From NCBI RefSeq assembly GCF_013408425.1, contig NZ_JACBYV010000001.1:5456001-5520000 (forward strand): DNA of 64,000 nt. The letters run 5' to 3'. Made by a program: the position numbers and the translations under genes. Source of the stretch: Pseudomonas flavescens. Its GTDB lineage: Bacteria > Pseudomonadota > Gammaproteobacteria > Pseudomonadales > Pseudomonadaceae. Within the stretch, counting starts at the first letter, position 1, and the number at the start of each line of letters is the position of its first letter. Below are positions 49,863-59,355 of this stretch, in pieces. The notes below the pieces were generated by a model. It did no database searches, was not told the DNA's origin, and worked only from the letters and a program-made list of their open reading frames with translations.

Positions 49863-51472
49863 GGGATCTCTTTCACGTCGGCAGTGGAAAGGAGGGCGTC
49901 GGCCTGCAGCTCGGCGAACGCATCGATCGGGTTGAAGCGGATCTGCGCATTGATCGGTATCTGTCCGGCCAGGTCCAGGTGGTGGCTGGCCACGGCGGCG
50001 ATCACCGGGTAGCCGCCGGTCAGCGGATGGTCGGCAAGGAACAGCACCGGTTGGCCACTGGCAGGCACCTGAATGGCGCCGAGCGAGGTGCCTTCGCTGG
50101 GCAGCTCGTCAGGGTTGCAACGCTCCAGCGGCACCTCACCGGCCAGGCGAATGCCCACCCGATTGGATTGCGGGGTTACGCGCCACAGCTGGCTGCTCAG
50201 CCGTTGGATGGCGGCTTGGGTGAACCAGTCGCTGCGCGGGCCCATGACCACATCCAGGGTGATCACGTCGTTGGCGGTCGGTAGCGCGAAGGCGGGCGCT
50301 TCCTGCACCGATACGCTGCAGCCACCGCTGGTTTCGTTGAAGCCCAGCCGGTCGCCGGCAGCCAGGGCCGGGGGGCCGACCTGCGCCAGGGTGTCGGTGG
50401 CCAGGCTGCCCAGCACGGGCGCGACAGCGAAGCCGCCGCGAATCGCCAGGTAGCTGCGCAAACCCGCCTTGGGGGCACCCAGGCTGACGCGGTCGCCGTC
50501 TTCCAGTTCGATGGGCTGGTAATTGCCAGGCTGCCACTGCAGGCCGCTGGCGGTGGTCACGGTCAGCGGCGTGCGCGCGCCGGTGACGGCGATGATCGTG
50601 CGTCCATGGCAGACGAAGCTCAGGCCGCCGAGCACCACTTCCAGGCAGGCGCTGGCGGAGTCGTTGCCCACGGCGCGATTGGCCGCGCGCAGGGCGCCAC
50701 GATCCAGCGCGCCGGACATCGACACGCCCTGGTCGGTGTGACCGGCGCGGCCGAGATCCTGCAGCACGCTCTGCAGACCGGGGGTGAGAATTTCCAGGTG
50801 GGCGCCGCTGCATGTTTCGCTGGCCGCGGGCTGCTCGTGCGCTGGCAGGCCGCCGGGCGGTAGTGGCCCGGCATCCGTGAAGCGCACCTTGTAGCCGGGG
50901 CGCAGCAGGGCCGGTTCGTCGCGCCCCAGGTCCCACATCTGCAAGGGCGTGACGCCGATGATCTGCCAGCCGCCGGGGCTGGCCTTGGGATAAACACCGC
51001 TGAAGTTGCCGGCCAATGCCACCGCACCAGCCGGGATGCGCGTGCGCGGGGTTTGTCGGCGCGGTACCTGAAAGCCCGCGCCCCCGGTGAGATAACCGAA
51101 GCCCGGCGCGAAGCCGCAGAAGGCGACCTCGTAGTCTGCGCTGGTATGGCGGCTGACTACTTCTTCACGGCTGATGCCCAACAGGCTGGCGACCTCGTCG
51201 AGATCCTCGCCGTTGTAATGCACGGGGATCTCCACGCGGCGGCTTTCCCGCGTGCTGCGCTGGCTCAGGTCGCGGCGGGCGATGTGGTTGATCAGCACCT
51301 GCCGGTCGACAGCACTGGGTCGGTATTGGATCAGCAAGGTGCGCGCTGCCGGGACGATTTCTTCGATGCCGGCTATGGGCGTGGCCTGCAGCGAGTCGAA
51401 CAGCGCCAGGGTTTCGTCCAGATCGGCCAGTTCCACCAGCAACGCATCCAGATTGACGGGGAGAAAACGCAC
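49859..51472 (-). CDS. Fused PxpB-PxpC protein (5-oxoprolinase subunits B and C; AHS1-AHS2)
   Basis: This 537-residue fusion has an N-terminal PxpB/KipI-type AHS1 domain (about 1-215; [13 protein letters not shown] and SPGGWQIIG motifs) and a C-terminal PxpC/KipA-type AHS2 domain (about 225-530; [44 protein letters not shown]). Separate in E. coli (YbgJ, YbgK) and Bacillus (KipI, KipA), these with PxpA form ATP-dependent 5-oxoprolinase. The same domains form the carboxyltransferase part of urea carboxylase. It starts with GTG at 51472, with TAGGAG overlapping the preceding stop, and is coupled to the biotin carboxylase gene downstream. Confidence 0.92.
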   Translation of the reverse strand: MRFLPVNLDALLVELADLDETLALFDSLQATPIAGIEEIVPAARTLLIQYRPSAVDRQVLINHIARRDLSQRSTRESRRVEIPVHYNGEDLDEVASLLGISREEVVSRHTSADYEVAFCGFAPGFGYLTGGAGFQVPRRQTPRTRIPAGAVALAGNFSGVYPKASPGGWQIIGVTPLQMWDLGRDEPALLRPGYKVRFTDAGPLPPGGLPAHEQPAASETCSGAHLEILTPGLQSVLQDLGRAGHTDQGVSMSGALDRGALRAANRAVGNDSASACLEVVLGGLSFVCHGRTIIAVTGARTPLTVTTASGLQWQPGNYQPIELEDGDRVSLGAPKAGLRSYLAIRGGFAVAPVLGSLATDTLAQVGPPALAAGDRLGFNETSGGCSVSVQEAPAFALPTANDVITLDVVMGPRSDWFTQAAIQRLSSQLWRVTPQSNRVGIRLAGEVPLERCNPDELPSEGTSLGAIQVPASGQPVLFLADHPLTGGYPVIAAVASHHLDLAGQIPINAQIRFNPIDAFAELQADALLSTADVKEIP

Positions 51473-51481
51473 TGCAAGCTC

Positions 51482-52288
51482 CTACACGTGGTACGTGCTG
51501 TCGGGCACGTCGGTGATGAACATATGGCCTGGCGAATGGGTGATCGCGAACGGCACGCCGGAAGCCATGACGGCCGCCTGGGGCGTGACGCCGCAGGCCC
51601 AGAACACGGGTATCTCACCTGCGTCGATACGCACGGGGTCGCCGAAATCCGGTTTCTGCAAGTCGGCGATACCCAGGCGTTGTGGCTCGCCGATATGCAC
51701 CGGGGCGCCATGCACCGAGGGGTAGCGCCCGGAAATGCCGGCCGCTTCGGCGACGCGATCCGCCGGGATCGGCCGCATCGACACCACCATCTCACCGTGC
51801 AGACGGCCTGCGGGGCGGCAGGCGCGGTTGGTGCGGTACATCGGTACGTTGCAGCCATCGGCGATATGCCGTACTTCGATGCCAGCTTCCTGCAGGCCGG
51901 TTTCGAAGGTGAAGCTGCAGCCGATCAAAAAAGCCACCAGGTCCGGGTGCTCCGCCCAGGCTGCGCTCGCATCGCTGACCTCTTCGGCCAGCTTGCCGTC
52001 GCGCCAGATGCGGTACAGCGGAATGTCGGTACGCAGGTCGGCGCCTTCGGCCAGTACGGTGCGCGGGCTGCCGGCGTCGCTGACGTCCAGCACCGGGCAG
52101 GCCTTTGGGTTGCGCTGGGCGTAGAGCAGGAAGTCGTAGGCCCAGTCGCGGGGCAGGGCGATCAGGTTGGCCTGGGTCATGCCGGGAGCGATACCGGCGG
52201 AGGGCGCGATCAGGCCATTACGATACCCGGCGCGGGCTTCGCGTGCGGCGGCGATGGCGGCCTGTTGAGCGCGTTGCAGGGCGTTCAT
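51482..52288 (-). CDS. DUF1445 putative hydro-lyase / D-glutamate cyclase-like (YcsI-type)
   Basis: This 268-residue cytosolic protein covers the whole DUF1445 domain ([53 protein letters not shown]). The mammalian relative DGLUCY turns D-glutamate into 5-oxo-D-proline, and Bacillus ycsI lies in the same kind of cluster. A role in forming or handling 5-oxoproline therefore fits, but the bacterial activity here is inferred. The start overlaps the pxpA stop by four bases (52285-52288). Confidence 0.88.
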   Translation of the reverse strand: MNALQRAQQAAIAAAREARAGYRNGLIAPSAGIAPGMTQANLIALPRDWAYDFLLYAQRNPKACPVLDVSDAGSPRTVLAEGADLRTDIPLYRIWRDGKLAEEVSDASAAWAEHPDLVAFLIGCSFTFETGLQEAGIEVRHIADGCNVPMYRTNRACRPAGRLHGEMVVSMRPIPADRVAEAAGISGRYPSVHGAPVHIGEPQRLGIADLQKPDFGDPVRIDAGEIPVFWACGVTPQAAVMASGVPFAITHSPGHMFITDVPDSTYHV

Positions 52289-53055
52289 CGGGCGGCTCCG
52301 GCAAAGGATTGCAGGGTCACGCCGGACTTCTCCAGCAACTGGCGGACCTCGAGGGCCATCTGAATGGCGCCGGGGCTGTCGCCATGCACGCAGATGGAAT
52401 CGGCCTCGATCCGCGTGACGCTGCCGTCGATGGCTTCTACCGTGCCGTCTTCGACCAGACGCAGCATGCGCTGCGCGACGTTCTCGGCATCGTGCAGCAC
52501 GGCGCCCGGCTCACGGCGTGACACCAGGGTGCCTTGCGGGGTGTAGGCACGGTCGGCGAAAGCTTCGGCAACGCAGGTCAGGCCTTCGCCCCGAGCCAGA
52601 TCGACCAGGCTGGAACCGGCCAGGGCGACCAGCACCAGGCTGGGGTCGACGACGCGTATCGCCTCGATCACCGCCAGGGCCTGGCGCTGGTCATGGGCAA
52701 TGGTGTTGTACAGCGCACCATGGGGCTTCACGTAGCGTACCGACGTGCCGGCGGCATGGGCCAGCGCCTGCAGTGCGCCGATCTGGTAGATCACGTCGGC
52801 GGTCAGTTCGTCGCTGGCCACGTCCATGTTGCGGCGGCCGAAGCCGACCAGGTCCGGATAGGCCACGTGGGCGCCGATGGTCACTCCCTTGGCCGTGGCG
52901 GCTTTGAGGGTGCGCAGGATGCCGGCCGGGTCGCCAGCGTGAAAACCGCAGGCGACGTTGGCGCTGGTCACGATGTCGAGCATTGCGGCATCGTCGCCCA
53001 TGCGCCACTGGCCAAAGCTTTCGCCCAAGTCGCTGTTGAGGTCGATGTTCGGCAT
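52285..53055 (-). CDS. pxpA: 5-oxoprolinase subunit PxpA (LamB/YcsF family)
   Basis: This 256-residue protein of the LamB/YcsF family shows [41 protein letters not shown] and VKPHGALYN. With PxpB and PxpC it opens the lactam ring of 5-oxoproline at the cost of ATP. The start at 53055 is supported by GGAG and the family N-terminus MPNIDLNSD; the longer frame to 53082 would overlap the transporter gene. It is second in the operon, 16 bases after the NRAMP-like gene and overlapping the DUF1445 gene. Confidence 0.93.
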   Translation of the reverse strand: MPNIDLNSDLGESFGQWRMGDDAAMLDIVTSANVACGFHAGDPAGILRTLKAATAKGVTIGAHVAYPDLVGFGRRNMDVASDELTADVIYQIGALQALAHAAGTSVRYVKPHGALYNTIAHDQRQALAVIEAIRVVDPSLVLVALAGSSLVDLARGEGLTCVAEAFADRAYTPQGTLVSRREPGAVLHDAENVAQRMLRLVEDGTVEAIDGSVTRIEADSICVHGDSPGAIQMALEVRQLLEKSGVTLQSFAGAAR

Positions 53056-53071
53056 GTCGGGTCTCCTTGAG

Positions 53072-54307
53072 TCAGGCCACATTGAGGAAAGCGAAGATCG
53101 GGACGACCGATTTGGCCGCCATGTACCAGGTCAATGCGCAGGTCAGCACGCCGAGCACCAGCAACCAGCGGGGGTAGTGGTAGCCCTCCATGAGGTCGGA
53201 GCGGCACCAGCCCACGTAGATGAAGATGGTCAGGCCGATCGGCAGGATCAGGCCATTGAAACCACCCGCGAAGATCAGCAGGGCTGCCGGTGGTGTGCCG
53301 AGCAGCAGGTAAACGCCCAGGGAAATGGCGATGAATACCACGGTCGCCAGGTTGCGGCCGCGCTCGCTGATGGATTTGTTGAAGACCGTGATGAAGGACA
53401 TCGAGGTGTAGGCCGCACCGATCACGCTGGTGATGCCCGCTGCCCAGAGGATCAGGCCGAAGGCACGCAGACCGAATTCGCCCGCCGCGGCCTGGAAGGC
53501 TTGCCCGGCCGGGTTGGCGCCCTGGCCCGAGGTGTCGATGACCACGCCACTGGCGACGACACCGAGAATGGCCAGGAACAGGATGTAGCGCATCACCCCG
53601 GTGACCATGATGCCGCTCAGTGCTGCCTTGGACACCTCGTTGATGTTCTCCACGCCGACCGTGCCGCGATCCAGCAGGCGGTGGGCGCCAGCGTAGGTGA
53701 TGTAGCCGCCGACCGTGCCGCCGACGATGGTGGTGATGGTCGCGAAGTTGATTTCGTCCGGCCATACCGTCTGGCGCAGTGCCTCACCGAGCGGCGGGTT
53801 GGACGCGAAGGTCACGAAAAGGGTCAGGGCGATCATCATCACCCCCAGCACCACCATGATCCGGTCCACGGCGATGCCGGCGCGGTGCGACATGAAGATG
53901 CCGATGCCCACCAGGGCACTGAGTGCGCCGCCCCATTTGGTATCCAGGCCCATCAGTGCGTTGAGGCCCAGACCCGAGCCCGCGATGTTGCCGATATTGA
54001 AGACCAGGCCGCCGAAGATCACCAGCACGGCCAGCAGGTAACCGCTGCCGGGAATCGCCGCGTTGGCGATATCCGATGCGCGCATGCGGGTCAGGGTGAC
54101 GATGCGCCAGACGTTCAACTGCACCACGAAGTCGATGAGGATCGAGGCCAGGATGCCGAACGCGAACGCTGCACCCATGTTCGCCGTGAAGGTAGCGGTC
54201 TGGGTGATGAAGCCAGGGCCGATGGCCGAGGTCGCCATCAGGAAGATGGCCGCTATCAGGGAGGAACGACGTGAGCGGGCGAAGTCGCCGGTGGTCTGGG
54301 CCTGCAT
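53072..54307 (-). CDS. NRAMP-superfamily transporter of the YcsG type
   Basis: This 411-residue inner-membrane protein has about 11 helices and NRAMP-like overall pattern. The metal-binding DPGN of helix 1 is replaced by GPGFITQT, and the helix 6 MPHN region reads [10 protein letters not shown], so the canonical metal ligands are missing. Homologues (Bacillus YcsG) are encoded beside pxpA-type genes. The divergence suggests it carries something other than Mn2+ or Fe2+, possibly the operon's organic substrate; that is inference. It is first in the leftward operon, with the regulator divergent. Confidence 0.85.
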   Translation of the reverse strand: MQAQTTGDFARSRRSSLIAAIFLMATSAIGPGFITQTATFTANMGAAFAFGILASILIDFVVQLNVWRIVTLTRMRASDIANAAIPGSGYLLAVLVIFGGLVFNIGNIAGSGLGLNALMGLDTKWGGALSALVGIGIFMSHRAGIAVDRIMVVLGVMMIALTLFVTFASNPPLGEALRQTVWPDEINFATITTIVGGTVGGYITYAGAHRLLDRGTVGVENINEVSKAALSGIMVTGVMRYILFLAILGVVASGVVIDTSGQGANPAGQAFQAAAGEFGLRAFGLILWAAGITSVIGAAYTSMSFITVFNKSISERGRNLATVVFIAISLGVYLLLGTPPAALLIFAGGFNGLILPIGLTIFIYVGWCRSDLMEGYHYPRWLLVLGVLTCALTWYMAAKSVVPIFAFLNVA

Positions 54308-54372
54308 GGAACACTCCTGAGGACTGGGTTACGTGTGCAGGGTGTAAGGCAATCACCATGCCACATCACCAG

Positions 54373-54419
54373 AAATGCGTTCTCGTTGTTGATTCTAGAC
54401 GCATTTATTGTTCAACAAT
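54373..54419. promoter_or_regulatory. Candidate GntR operators in the divergent pxp promoter region
   Basis: The AT-rich 292-base gap holds AAATGCGT (54373-54380) and ACGCATTT (54399-54406), an eight-base perfect inverted repeat with an 18-base spacer. Directly after it lies a perfect palindrome ATTGTT-C-AACAAT (54407-54419). Both lie 66-112 bases from the transporter start and are plausible binding sites for the FCD-type regulator. Confidence 0.5.
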
Positions 54420-54599
54420 CTTATTTGTATTGATGATCTATTTGCACTGTTTTGTTACCTCGTTACCCAGTGATGATTCAGCATGGTGCGTGAGGTGACA
54501 ACCTTGCCCCTTGCCTGAAGCGCCTCGCTCGGAGACCATCGAGCCTCTTCGGCTCTCGTTCGTTTGCGCAGGGCCCAGCTATTGCTCGGTGGATCGGTG

Positions 54600-55262
54600 A
54601 TGAACAAAGACATGCCTGACAACCCGCGAACCCTCGGGGAAACCGTGACGGCGGAGATTCGTCGCAAGCTGGTCGATGGTGAGCTGGTACCGGGGCAGCG
54701 GCTTTCCGAGGCGGCGCTGAGCGAAAGCCTGGATATTTCCCGCAATACGCTGCGCGAGGCCTTTCGCGTGCTGACTCAGGAGGGTCTGCTCAAGCATGAG
54801 CCCAACCGCGGTGTATTCGTGTCGGTGCCCGATATGGCCTCGATCATCGAGATCTACCGGGCACGGCGATTCGTCGAGTGCCAGGCGCTGGTGCAGGCGT
54901 ATCCCAAGCATCCGGCGGTGAAACGCATGCGCGAGGCGGTAAGCGCCGCCCAGCGCAGCGCCGAGGTGCCGGACTGGGGCGCAGTCGGCACGGCCAACAT
55001 GGCCTTCCATGCGGCCATCGTCGAGCTTGCCGACAGCCAGCGGCTCAACACCTTTTACGCGCACCTGTCCGCTGAGCTGCGGCTGGTATTCGGCCTGCTC
55101 AACGACCCCGAATTTCTCCACGCGCCCTACATCGACATGAACGCCGCGATTCTCGAACGACTGGAAGCGGGGCGGCCAGACGAAGCCGCCAAGGCGCTGG
55201 ATGCCTATCTGGTGCAATCCGAGCGCACCATCCTCGCGGCTTATGCTCGCCGCGGCAACTGA
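54600..55262 (+). CDS. GntR/FadR-family transcriptional regulator (FCD domain)
   Basis: This 220-residue regulator has an N-terminal winged helix (TVTAEIRRKLVDGEL, LSEAALSESLDISRNTLREAFRVL, GLLKHEPNRGVFV). Its C-terminal all-helical FCD ligand domain has the metal/ligand residues expected near RRFVECQ and NMAFHAAIVE. It is divergent from the NRAMP-pxpA-DUF1445-pxpBC-carboxylase operon and is its likely local controller. FCD regulators usually sense small organic acids; here the ligand could be 5-oxoproline, glutamate or a related lactam. The start at 54600 is chosen over the frame opening at 54564 because GGTGG lies upstream. Confidence 0.9.
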   Translation: MNKDMPDNPRTLGETVTAEIRRKLVDGELVPGQRLSEAALSESLDISRNTLREAFRVLTQEGLLKHEPNRGVFVSVPDMASIIEIYRARRFVECQALVQAYPKHPAVKRMREAVSAAQRSAEVPDWGAVGTANMAFHAAIVELADSQRLNTFYAHLSAELRLVFGLLNDPEFLHAPYIDMNAAILERLEAGRPDEAAKALDAYLVQSERTILAAYARRGN

Positions 55263-55350
55263 TCTGCCGCTCTTGCGAAGCCGGCGCGCTGTCCCTGGCA
55301 GGAGCCTGCCTTCAATCTCTGCAGCCGCGGCGACAGGTGGCGAGGGGCGA

Positions 55351-56058
55351 TTACAGCGAGGGTGCCTGCTGTCGTCTGCGCCAGCCGGCGAGGCGCTGCT
55401 CCAGAGTCTTTAGGCTGGCGATCTGCTGCTTGCGGGCCCGGCTGAACAGGATCAGTGCCAACTCGGCGGTCACCAGGGCATCGGCGCTGGCGTGGTGACG
55501 TTGCTGCACCTGCAGGCCGAAATGCCGTGTCCAGTCATCCAGACCGCCATTGCGGATTTCCGCCTCGGGGCAGAGCAGGGGGGCCAGCTCGGCGACGTCG
55601 AAGAAGGGGTGGCGCAGGCGCAGGTTCAGGGTCTCTTTCAGGGCGCGGGCGAGCATGCGCTGGTCGAAACCGGCGTGAAAGGCCAGCAGCGGGCTGTCGC
55701 CGAGAAACTCCATGAAAGCCAGCAGCGCTTCACCGGGCTCGATGCCGGCGGCAATGGCGCTGGGTGCCAGGCCGTGGATCAGCACACTGGCGCTGACCCG
55801 ATGATCGTCGCGGTGCAGGGTGCATTCGAATTGCTGGCCAAGCTGGATGGCACCGTTGTCGATGACCACTGCACCGATCGACAGCACCTGGTCACGCTTC
55901 ATGTCCAGCCCACTGGTTTCCAGGTCGAGCACCACCAGGCGTCGCTGCGTCAGCGGTGTTTCATCCGGCACGGCTGGGGCTGGCAGCGCATCGCGACGGC
56001 GTTGCTGTTCAGGGGGCAGGGTCGTATGGCGGCGGGTCAGCCAGGTGAGTGCATTCAT
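55351..56058 (-). CDS. DnaQ-like DEDDh 3'-5' exonuclease
   Basis: This 235-residue protein has the exonuclease motifs in order: Exo I VLDLETSGLD near residue 45, Exo II with LLAFHAGFDQRML, and Exo III HHASADALVTA with the catalytic His and Asp. It is similar to the epsilon subunit of DNA polymerase III but lacks its polymerase-binding tail. It starts inside the upstream gene's stop (ATGA, 56055-56058). The pair occurs in many pseudomonads, often next to the acetate permease actP; here that neighbour is absent. Physiological substrate unknown. Confidence 0.9.
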   Translation of the reverse strand: MNALTWLTRRHTTLPPEQQRRRDALPAPAVPDETPLTQRRLVVLDLETSGLDMKRDQVLSIGAVVIDNGAIQLGQQFECTLHRDDHRVSASVLIHGLAPSAIAAGIEPGEALLAFMEFLGDSPLLAFHAGFDQRMLARALKETLNLRLRHPFFDVAELAPLLCPEAEIRNGGLDDWTRHFGLQVQQRHHASADALVTAELALILFSRARKQQIASLKTLEQRLAGWRRRQQAPSL

Positions 56059-57986
56059 AACTGGTAGCGTAGCGCCAGGCTGCTTTGCAGGCGCTGGGCC
56101 TGACGAAAGGATTCACGGAGGATGCGCCGATCCAGGTGGTTGAGACTGTCCGGGTCGAGGCGGTTGGAATACGGCTGGGCCTGACGCGCCTGCAGTTGAT
56201 GCTGCTGCAGGCGCGTCTGCTGGATGAAGTGATAGGCCTCTTCGTAGGCCGCGCCATCCAGTGGGTCGATGATGGCTCGGTCGATCAGTTCGCGCAGGCG
56301 CTGCTGGGTATTGCAGGCCTTGATGCCATTGGCCAGGGCCAGCAGTCGGGCGCCGTCGACGAAGGGCGTCAGGCCCTGGGACTTGAGATCCAGAGTGTCT
56401 TTCTCGGCGCCGCGACGGGCCACCACGAAATCCCGAAAGCGCCCAACGGGTGGCCGTTGTCGCAGGGCGTTCTCGGCCATCAGGCGCTGGAACAGGCGGT
56501 TGTCGGCGATCTGCCCGAGCAGCTCGTCGCGCAGTTTTTCGCAACCGCTGGCGTCGCCCCACACGGTGCGCAGGTCGAAGTAGATGGTCGAGGCCAGCAG
56601 GTTTTCCGGGGACGCCTCGCGCACGAAGCCAGCGAAGCGGCGCGACCACTCCTGGCGCGACAGGCACAGTTGCGGGTTGCCGGCCATGATGTCGCCCTTG
56701 CACAGGCTGAAGCCGCATCGTGCCAGGCGTTGATTGATCTCCATGGCCAGTGGCAGCAGGCGGCCGCGGATCGCTGCGGCCTCCGCGCCGTCCGCTGCCT
56801 CGAAGAGAATGCCGTTGTCCTGGTCGGTATGCAGGGTCTGCTCGCGACGCCCCTCGCTGCCGAAACACAACCAGGTGAACGCAACGCCCGGGTCGCCCAG
56901 GTCTTCGATGGTCAGCTCGATCACCCGGCACACGGTGTGGTCATTGAGCAGGGTGACGATATGGGTGATCTGGCTGGCGCTGGCACCGTGGGCTAGCATG
57001 CGGTCGACCAGTTGGCGGATGTCTTCACGCAGGGCGGCGAGGGTTTCCACCCGCCCGGCGTGGCGAATGGTGCGGGCCAGGTGCACCAAGTCGACGCGCT
57101 GCAGGGAAAACAGGTCGCGTTCGGAAACCACGCCGCAGAGTTTGCCCTGTTCCACCAGGCAGACGTGGGCGATATGCCGCTCGGTCATGGCGATGGCGGC
57201 ATCGAAGGCGCTGGCGCTCGGCGGCAGGTGGAAGGGCGACTGGGTCATCAGGCTGTCGATCGGCAGCTCCAGCGAACTGCCGTCCGCCACCGCACGGCGC
57301 AGGTCACGCAGGGTGAAGATGCCCTGTGGGCGCAGCCCGGGATCGACGATGACGATGCTGCCGACCTGCCCTTCGTGCATCAGCCGCACGGCATCGCGCA
57401 AGGGCATGTCCGGTGCGCAGGAGATCGGTTGGCGCATGGCCAGCTCGCCCAGGCGGGTATCCAGCGAATACTGCGAGCCGAGGGTTTCCACCGCGCGCAT
57501 CTGCACCTGCTGGTTGACCTGATCGAGCAGGCTGCTGACGCCGCGCAGGGCGAAATCGCGCAGTGGCGTGGACTGCGCGAACAGACGGGCGAAGGCGGTT
57601 TTGTCGAGCAGCAGGCAGAAGGTGTCCTCGGCGGCCAGGTGAGCGGTGCGCGTGGCCCGTTCACCGATCAGCGCAGCCATGGGAAAGCACTCGCCGCTGG
57701 TGATCTCGAAGGTGGTTTCCGTGCCGCGCCGCGCCGAGTGCGGGCGCTGGCCATGAACGCGGCCCTGCTTGACGATGTAGAGGTGCTGCACCGGGCCATC
57801 GTCCGGGTGGATGATGGTGTCATCCTCGCCATAGAAGCGCAGTTGGCAGTGTTCGACCAGATAGGCGAGGTGGGCGGTATCCATCTGGTTGAACGGTGGA
57901 AACTTCTGCAGAAACTCCATGGTGCCGTGGATGTTCTGCTGCACCGCGGTCTTGCCGGCCAGGGCGAAATCGTCCGCTGGTTTCAT
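56055..57986 (-). CDS. cNMP-binding / CBS / DUF294 nucleotidyltransferase-like protein
   Basis: This 643-residue cytosolic protein has a cyclic-nucleotide-binding domain at about 25-150 and a CBS pair at about 180-300. A DUF294 putative nucleotidyltransferase region follows, with FGSEGRREQTLHTDQDNGI (GS...D-x-D type active site), and a helical DUF294_C region runs to the end. This layout suggests a signal-gated nucleotidyl transfer regulatory protein, like GlnD-related families; the target is unknown. AGGAA 12 bases upstream favours the start at 57986 over 58019. It is coupled to the exonuclease gene by a four-base overlap. Confidence 0.88.
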   Translation of the reverse strand: MKPADDFALAGKTAVQQNIHGTMEFLQKFPPFNQMDTAHLAYLVEHCQLRFYGEDDTIIHPDDGPVQHLYIVKQGRVHGQRPHSARRGTETTFEITSGECFPMAALIGERATRTAHLAAEDTFCLLLDKTAFARLFAQSTPLRDFALRGVSSLLDQVNQQVQMRAVETLGSQYSLDTRLGELAMRQPISCAPDMPLRDAVRLMHEGQVGSIVIVDPGLRPQGIFTLRDLRRAVADGSSLELPIDSLMTQSPFHLPPSASAFDAAIAMTERHIAHVCLVEQGKLCGVVSERDLFSLQRVDLVHLARTIRHAGRVETLAALREDIRQLVDRMLAHGASASQITHIVTLLNDHTVCRVIELTIEDLGDPGVAFTWLCFGSEGRREQTLHTDQDNGILFEAADGAEAAAIRGRLLPLAMEINQRLARCGFSLCKGDIMAGNPQLCLSRQEWSRRFAGFVREASPENLLASTIYFDLRTVWGDASGCEKLRDELLGQIADNRLFQRLMAENALRQRPPVGRFRDFVVARRGAEKDTLDLKSQGLTPFVDGARLLALANGIKACNTQQRLRELIDRAIIDPLDGAAYEEAYHFIQQTRLQQHQLQARQAQPYSNRLDPDSLNHLDRRILRESFRQAQRLQSSLALRYQL

Positions 57987-58145
57987 CGCTCGCTGTTCCT
58001 TTCGTTCTTGTGGCGACATGGTGGCGACCTGGGCCCGGATTCGACATAGGACGTAAGTCTAGGGTCTGTCGGCGGCCTGCGTTTTATCGATTGTCACGAG
58101 ATTAGCGCGGCCGGTCGTGAACCTCTGCGGTCATTTGGCGTCCTG

Positions 58146-58177
58146 TTTTGTCTGGGACGCATTTTGTCTGAGACGCA
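58146..58177. repeat. Tandem 16-base direct repeat upstream of the GH5 gene
   Basis: TTTTGTCTGGGACGCA is followed immediately by TTTTGTCTGAGACGCA, identical at 15 of 16 positions, 50-80 bases before the glycosidase start. It may be a pair of regulator sites, or a simple local duplication. Confidence 0.6.
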
Positions 58178-58226
58178 TTTTAAATCCGGAGCGCTTCGTT
58201 CAATTCCGGAGACAGAGGAGAGCACC

Positions 58227-59267
58227 ATGAGCGGCAACCATCTTGGCCGAACCCTGGCCCTCGGCCTTGGCATCATCCTGAGTTGCAGCGCCAGCGCGCA
58301 GCAGAAGCCCATCGAGCTTATCGGCATCAACGTGGCTGGCGCGGCATTCGCCAGTTCGCACATTCCCGGCAAGCACGGCACCAACTTCTTCTTCCCGCCG
58401 TCCGGTTATTACACCAAATGGCAGCAGAAGGGCATCAGCTGGGTGCGCTTCTCCATTCAGTGGGAGCGCCTGCAGCCCAAGGCCAATGGCGAGTTCGATG
58501 AAAGTTACGCCAAGCTGATCGACAAGACCCTGACCGAAGCCCACCAGAGCGGCATCGAGGTGATGCTCGACGTGCACAACTACGGGCGCTACTACGACAA
58601 GGTGATCGGCACCGACGATGTACCGATCTCCGCCTACAAGAATCTGATGGAACGCATCGCCGCACGTTGGGGCAACAACCCGGCGGTGTATTCCTACGAC
58701 CTGATGAACGAGCCCTACGGCGCAGCCAACAAGTTCTGGCCGGAAGTGGCCCAGGCCGGCATCGACGGGGTGCGCAAGTACGATTCGAAGAACGCGGTGT
58801 ACGTCGAGGGTGCGCAATATTCGTCGGCAACGCAGTGGCCGAAGCTCAACGATGCCTTGCTGGACCTGAAGGATCCGGCGAACAACATCGTCTATTCGGC
58901 GCACATGTACATCGACCCCGACAGCAGCGGCAGTTACAAGCAGGCCCTGGCGCCCAATCTGGATCCGCAGATTGGCGTCAAGCGCATCGAACCCTTCGTC
59001 AACTGGCTGATCAAGCACAACAAGAAGGGCCATATCGGCGAGTTCGGCGTGCCGGCTGACGACGAGAGCGGCCTCAAGGCCCTGGATCAGACCCTTGCCT
59101 ACCTGCAGAAACACTGCATCCCGTTCACCTATTGGGCGGCGGGGCCCTCGTGGGGCAAGCACAAGTTGTCGATCGAACCGGTCAAGGGCGTGGACCGGCC
59201 GCAATGGGCGGTATTGCAGAAGTACCTGGGGGGCGGCAACTGCACCAGTATCGGTCCGGGAACCTGA
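58227..59267 (+). CDS. Glycoside hydrolase family 5 (endoglucanase-like), exported
   Basis: This 346-residue protein has a signal peptide at the N-terminus, cleaved near ASA|QQ; the preceding ILSC could alternatively be a weak lipobox. The GH5 (beta/alpha)8 barrel shows the acid/base Glu in LMNEPYG (Glu162) and the nucleophile in GEFGVP (Glu272), plus DVHNYGRYY and YSAHMYID typical of cellulase-type members. It should hydrolyse a beta-1,4 or related glucan outside the cytoplasm. GAGGAG precedes the ATG at 58227. It is followed 88 bases later by an acyltransferase gene, suggesting joint work on a glycan. Confidence 0.9.
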   Translation: MSGNHLGRTLALGLGIILSCSASAQQKPIELIGINVAGAAFASSHIPGKHGTNFFFPPSGYYTKWQQKGISWVRFSIQWERLQPKANGEFDESYAKLIDKTLTEAHQSGIEVMLDVHNYGRYYDKVIGTDDVPISAYKNLMERIAARWGNNPAVYSYDLMNEPYGAANKFWPEVAQAGIDGVRKYDSKNAVYVEGAQYSSATQWPKLNDALLDLKDPANNIVYSAHMYIDPDSSGSYKQALAPNLDPQIGVKRIEPFVNWLIKHNKKGHIGEFGVPADDESGLKALDQTLAYLQKHCIPFTYWAAGPSWGKHKLSIEPVKGVDRPQWAVLQKYLGGGNCTSIGPGT

Positions 59268-59355
59268 GGTTCCCGTTCGCGCTCTGATTAGCGGGGCGGC
59301 ACTCAATGCTGCCGTCACCGTTCCCCTCGTAAGACCTCATCTCAAGGATGCAAAC

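Noticed and set aside
48075..50012. 645-residue open frame antisense to the biotin carboxylase
   Set aside because: Shadow of a clearly coding minus-strand gene with biotin carboxylase and biotinyl motifs.
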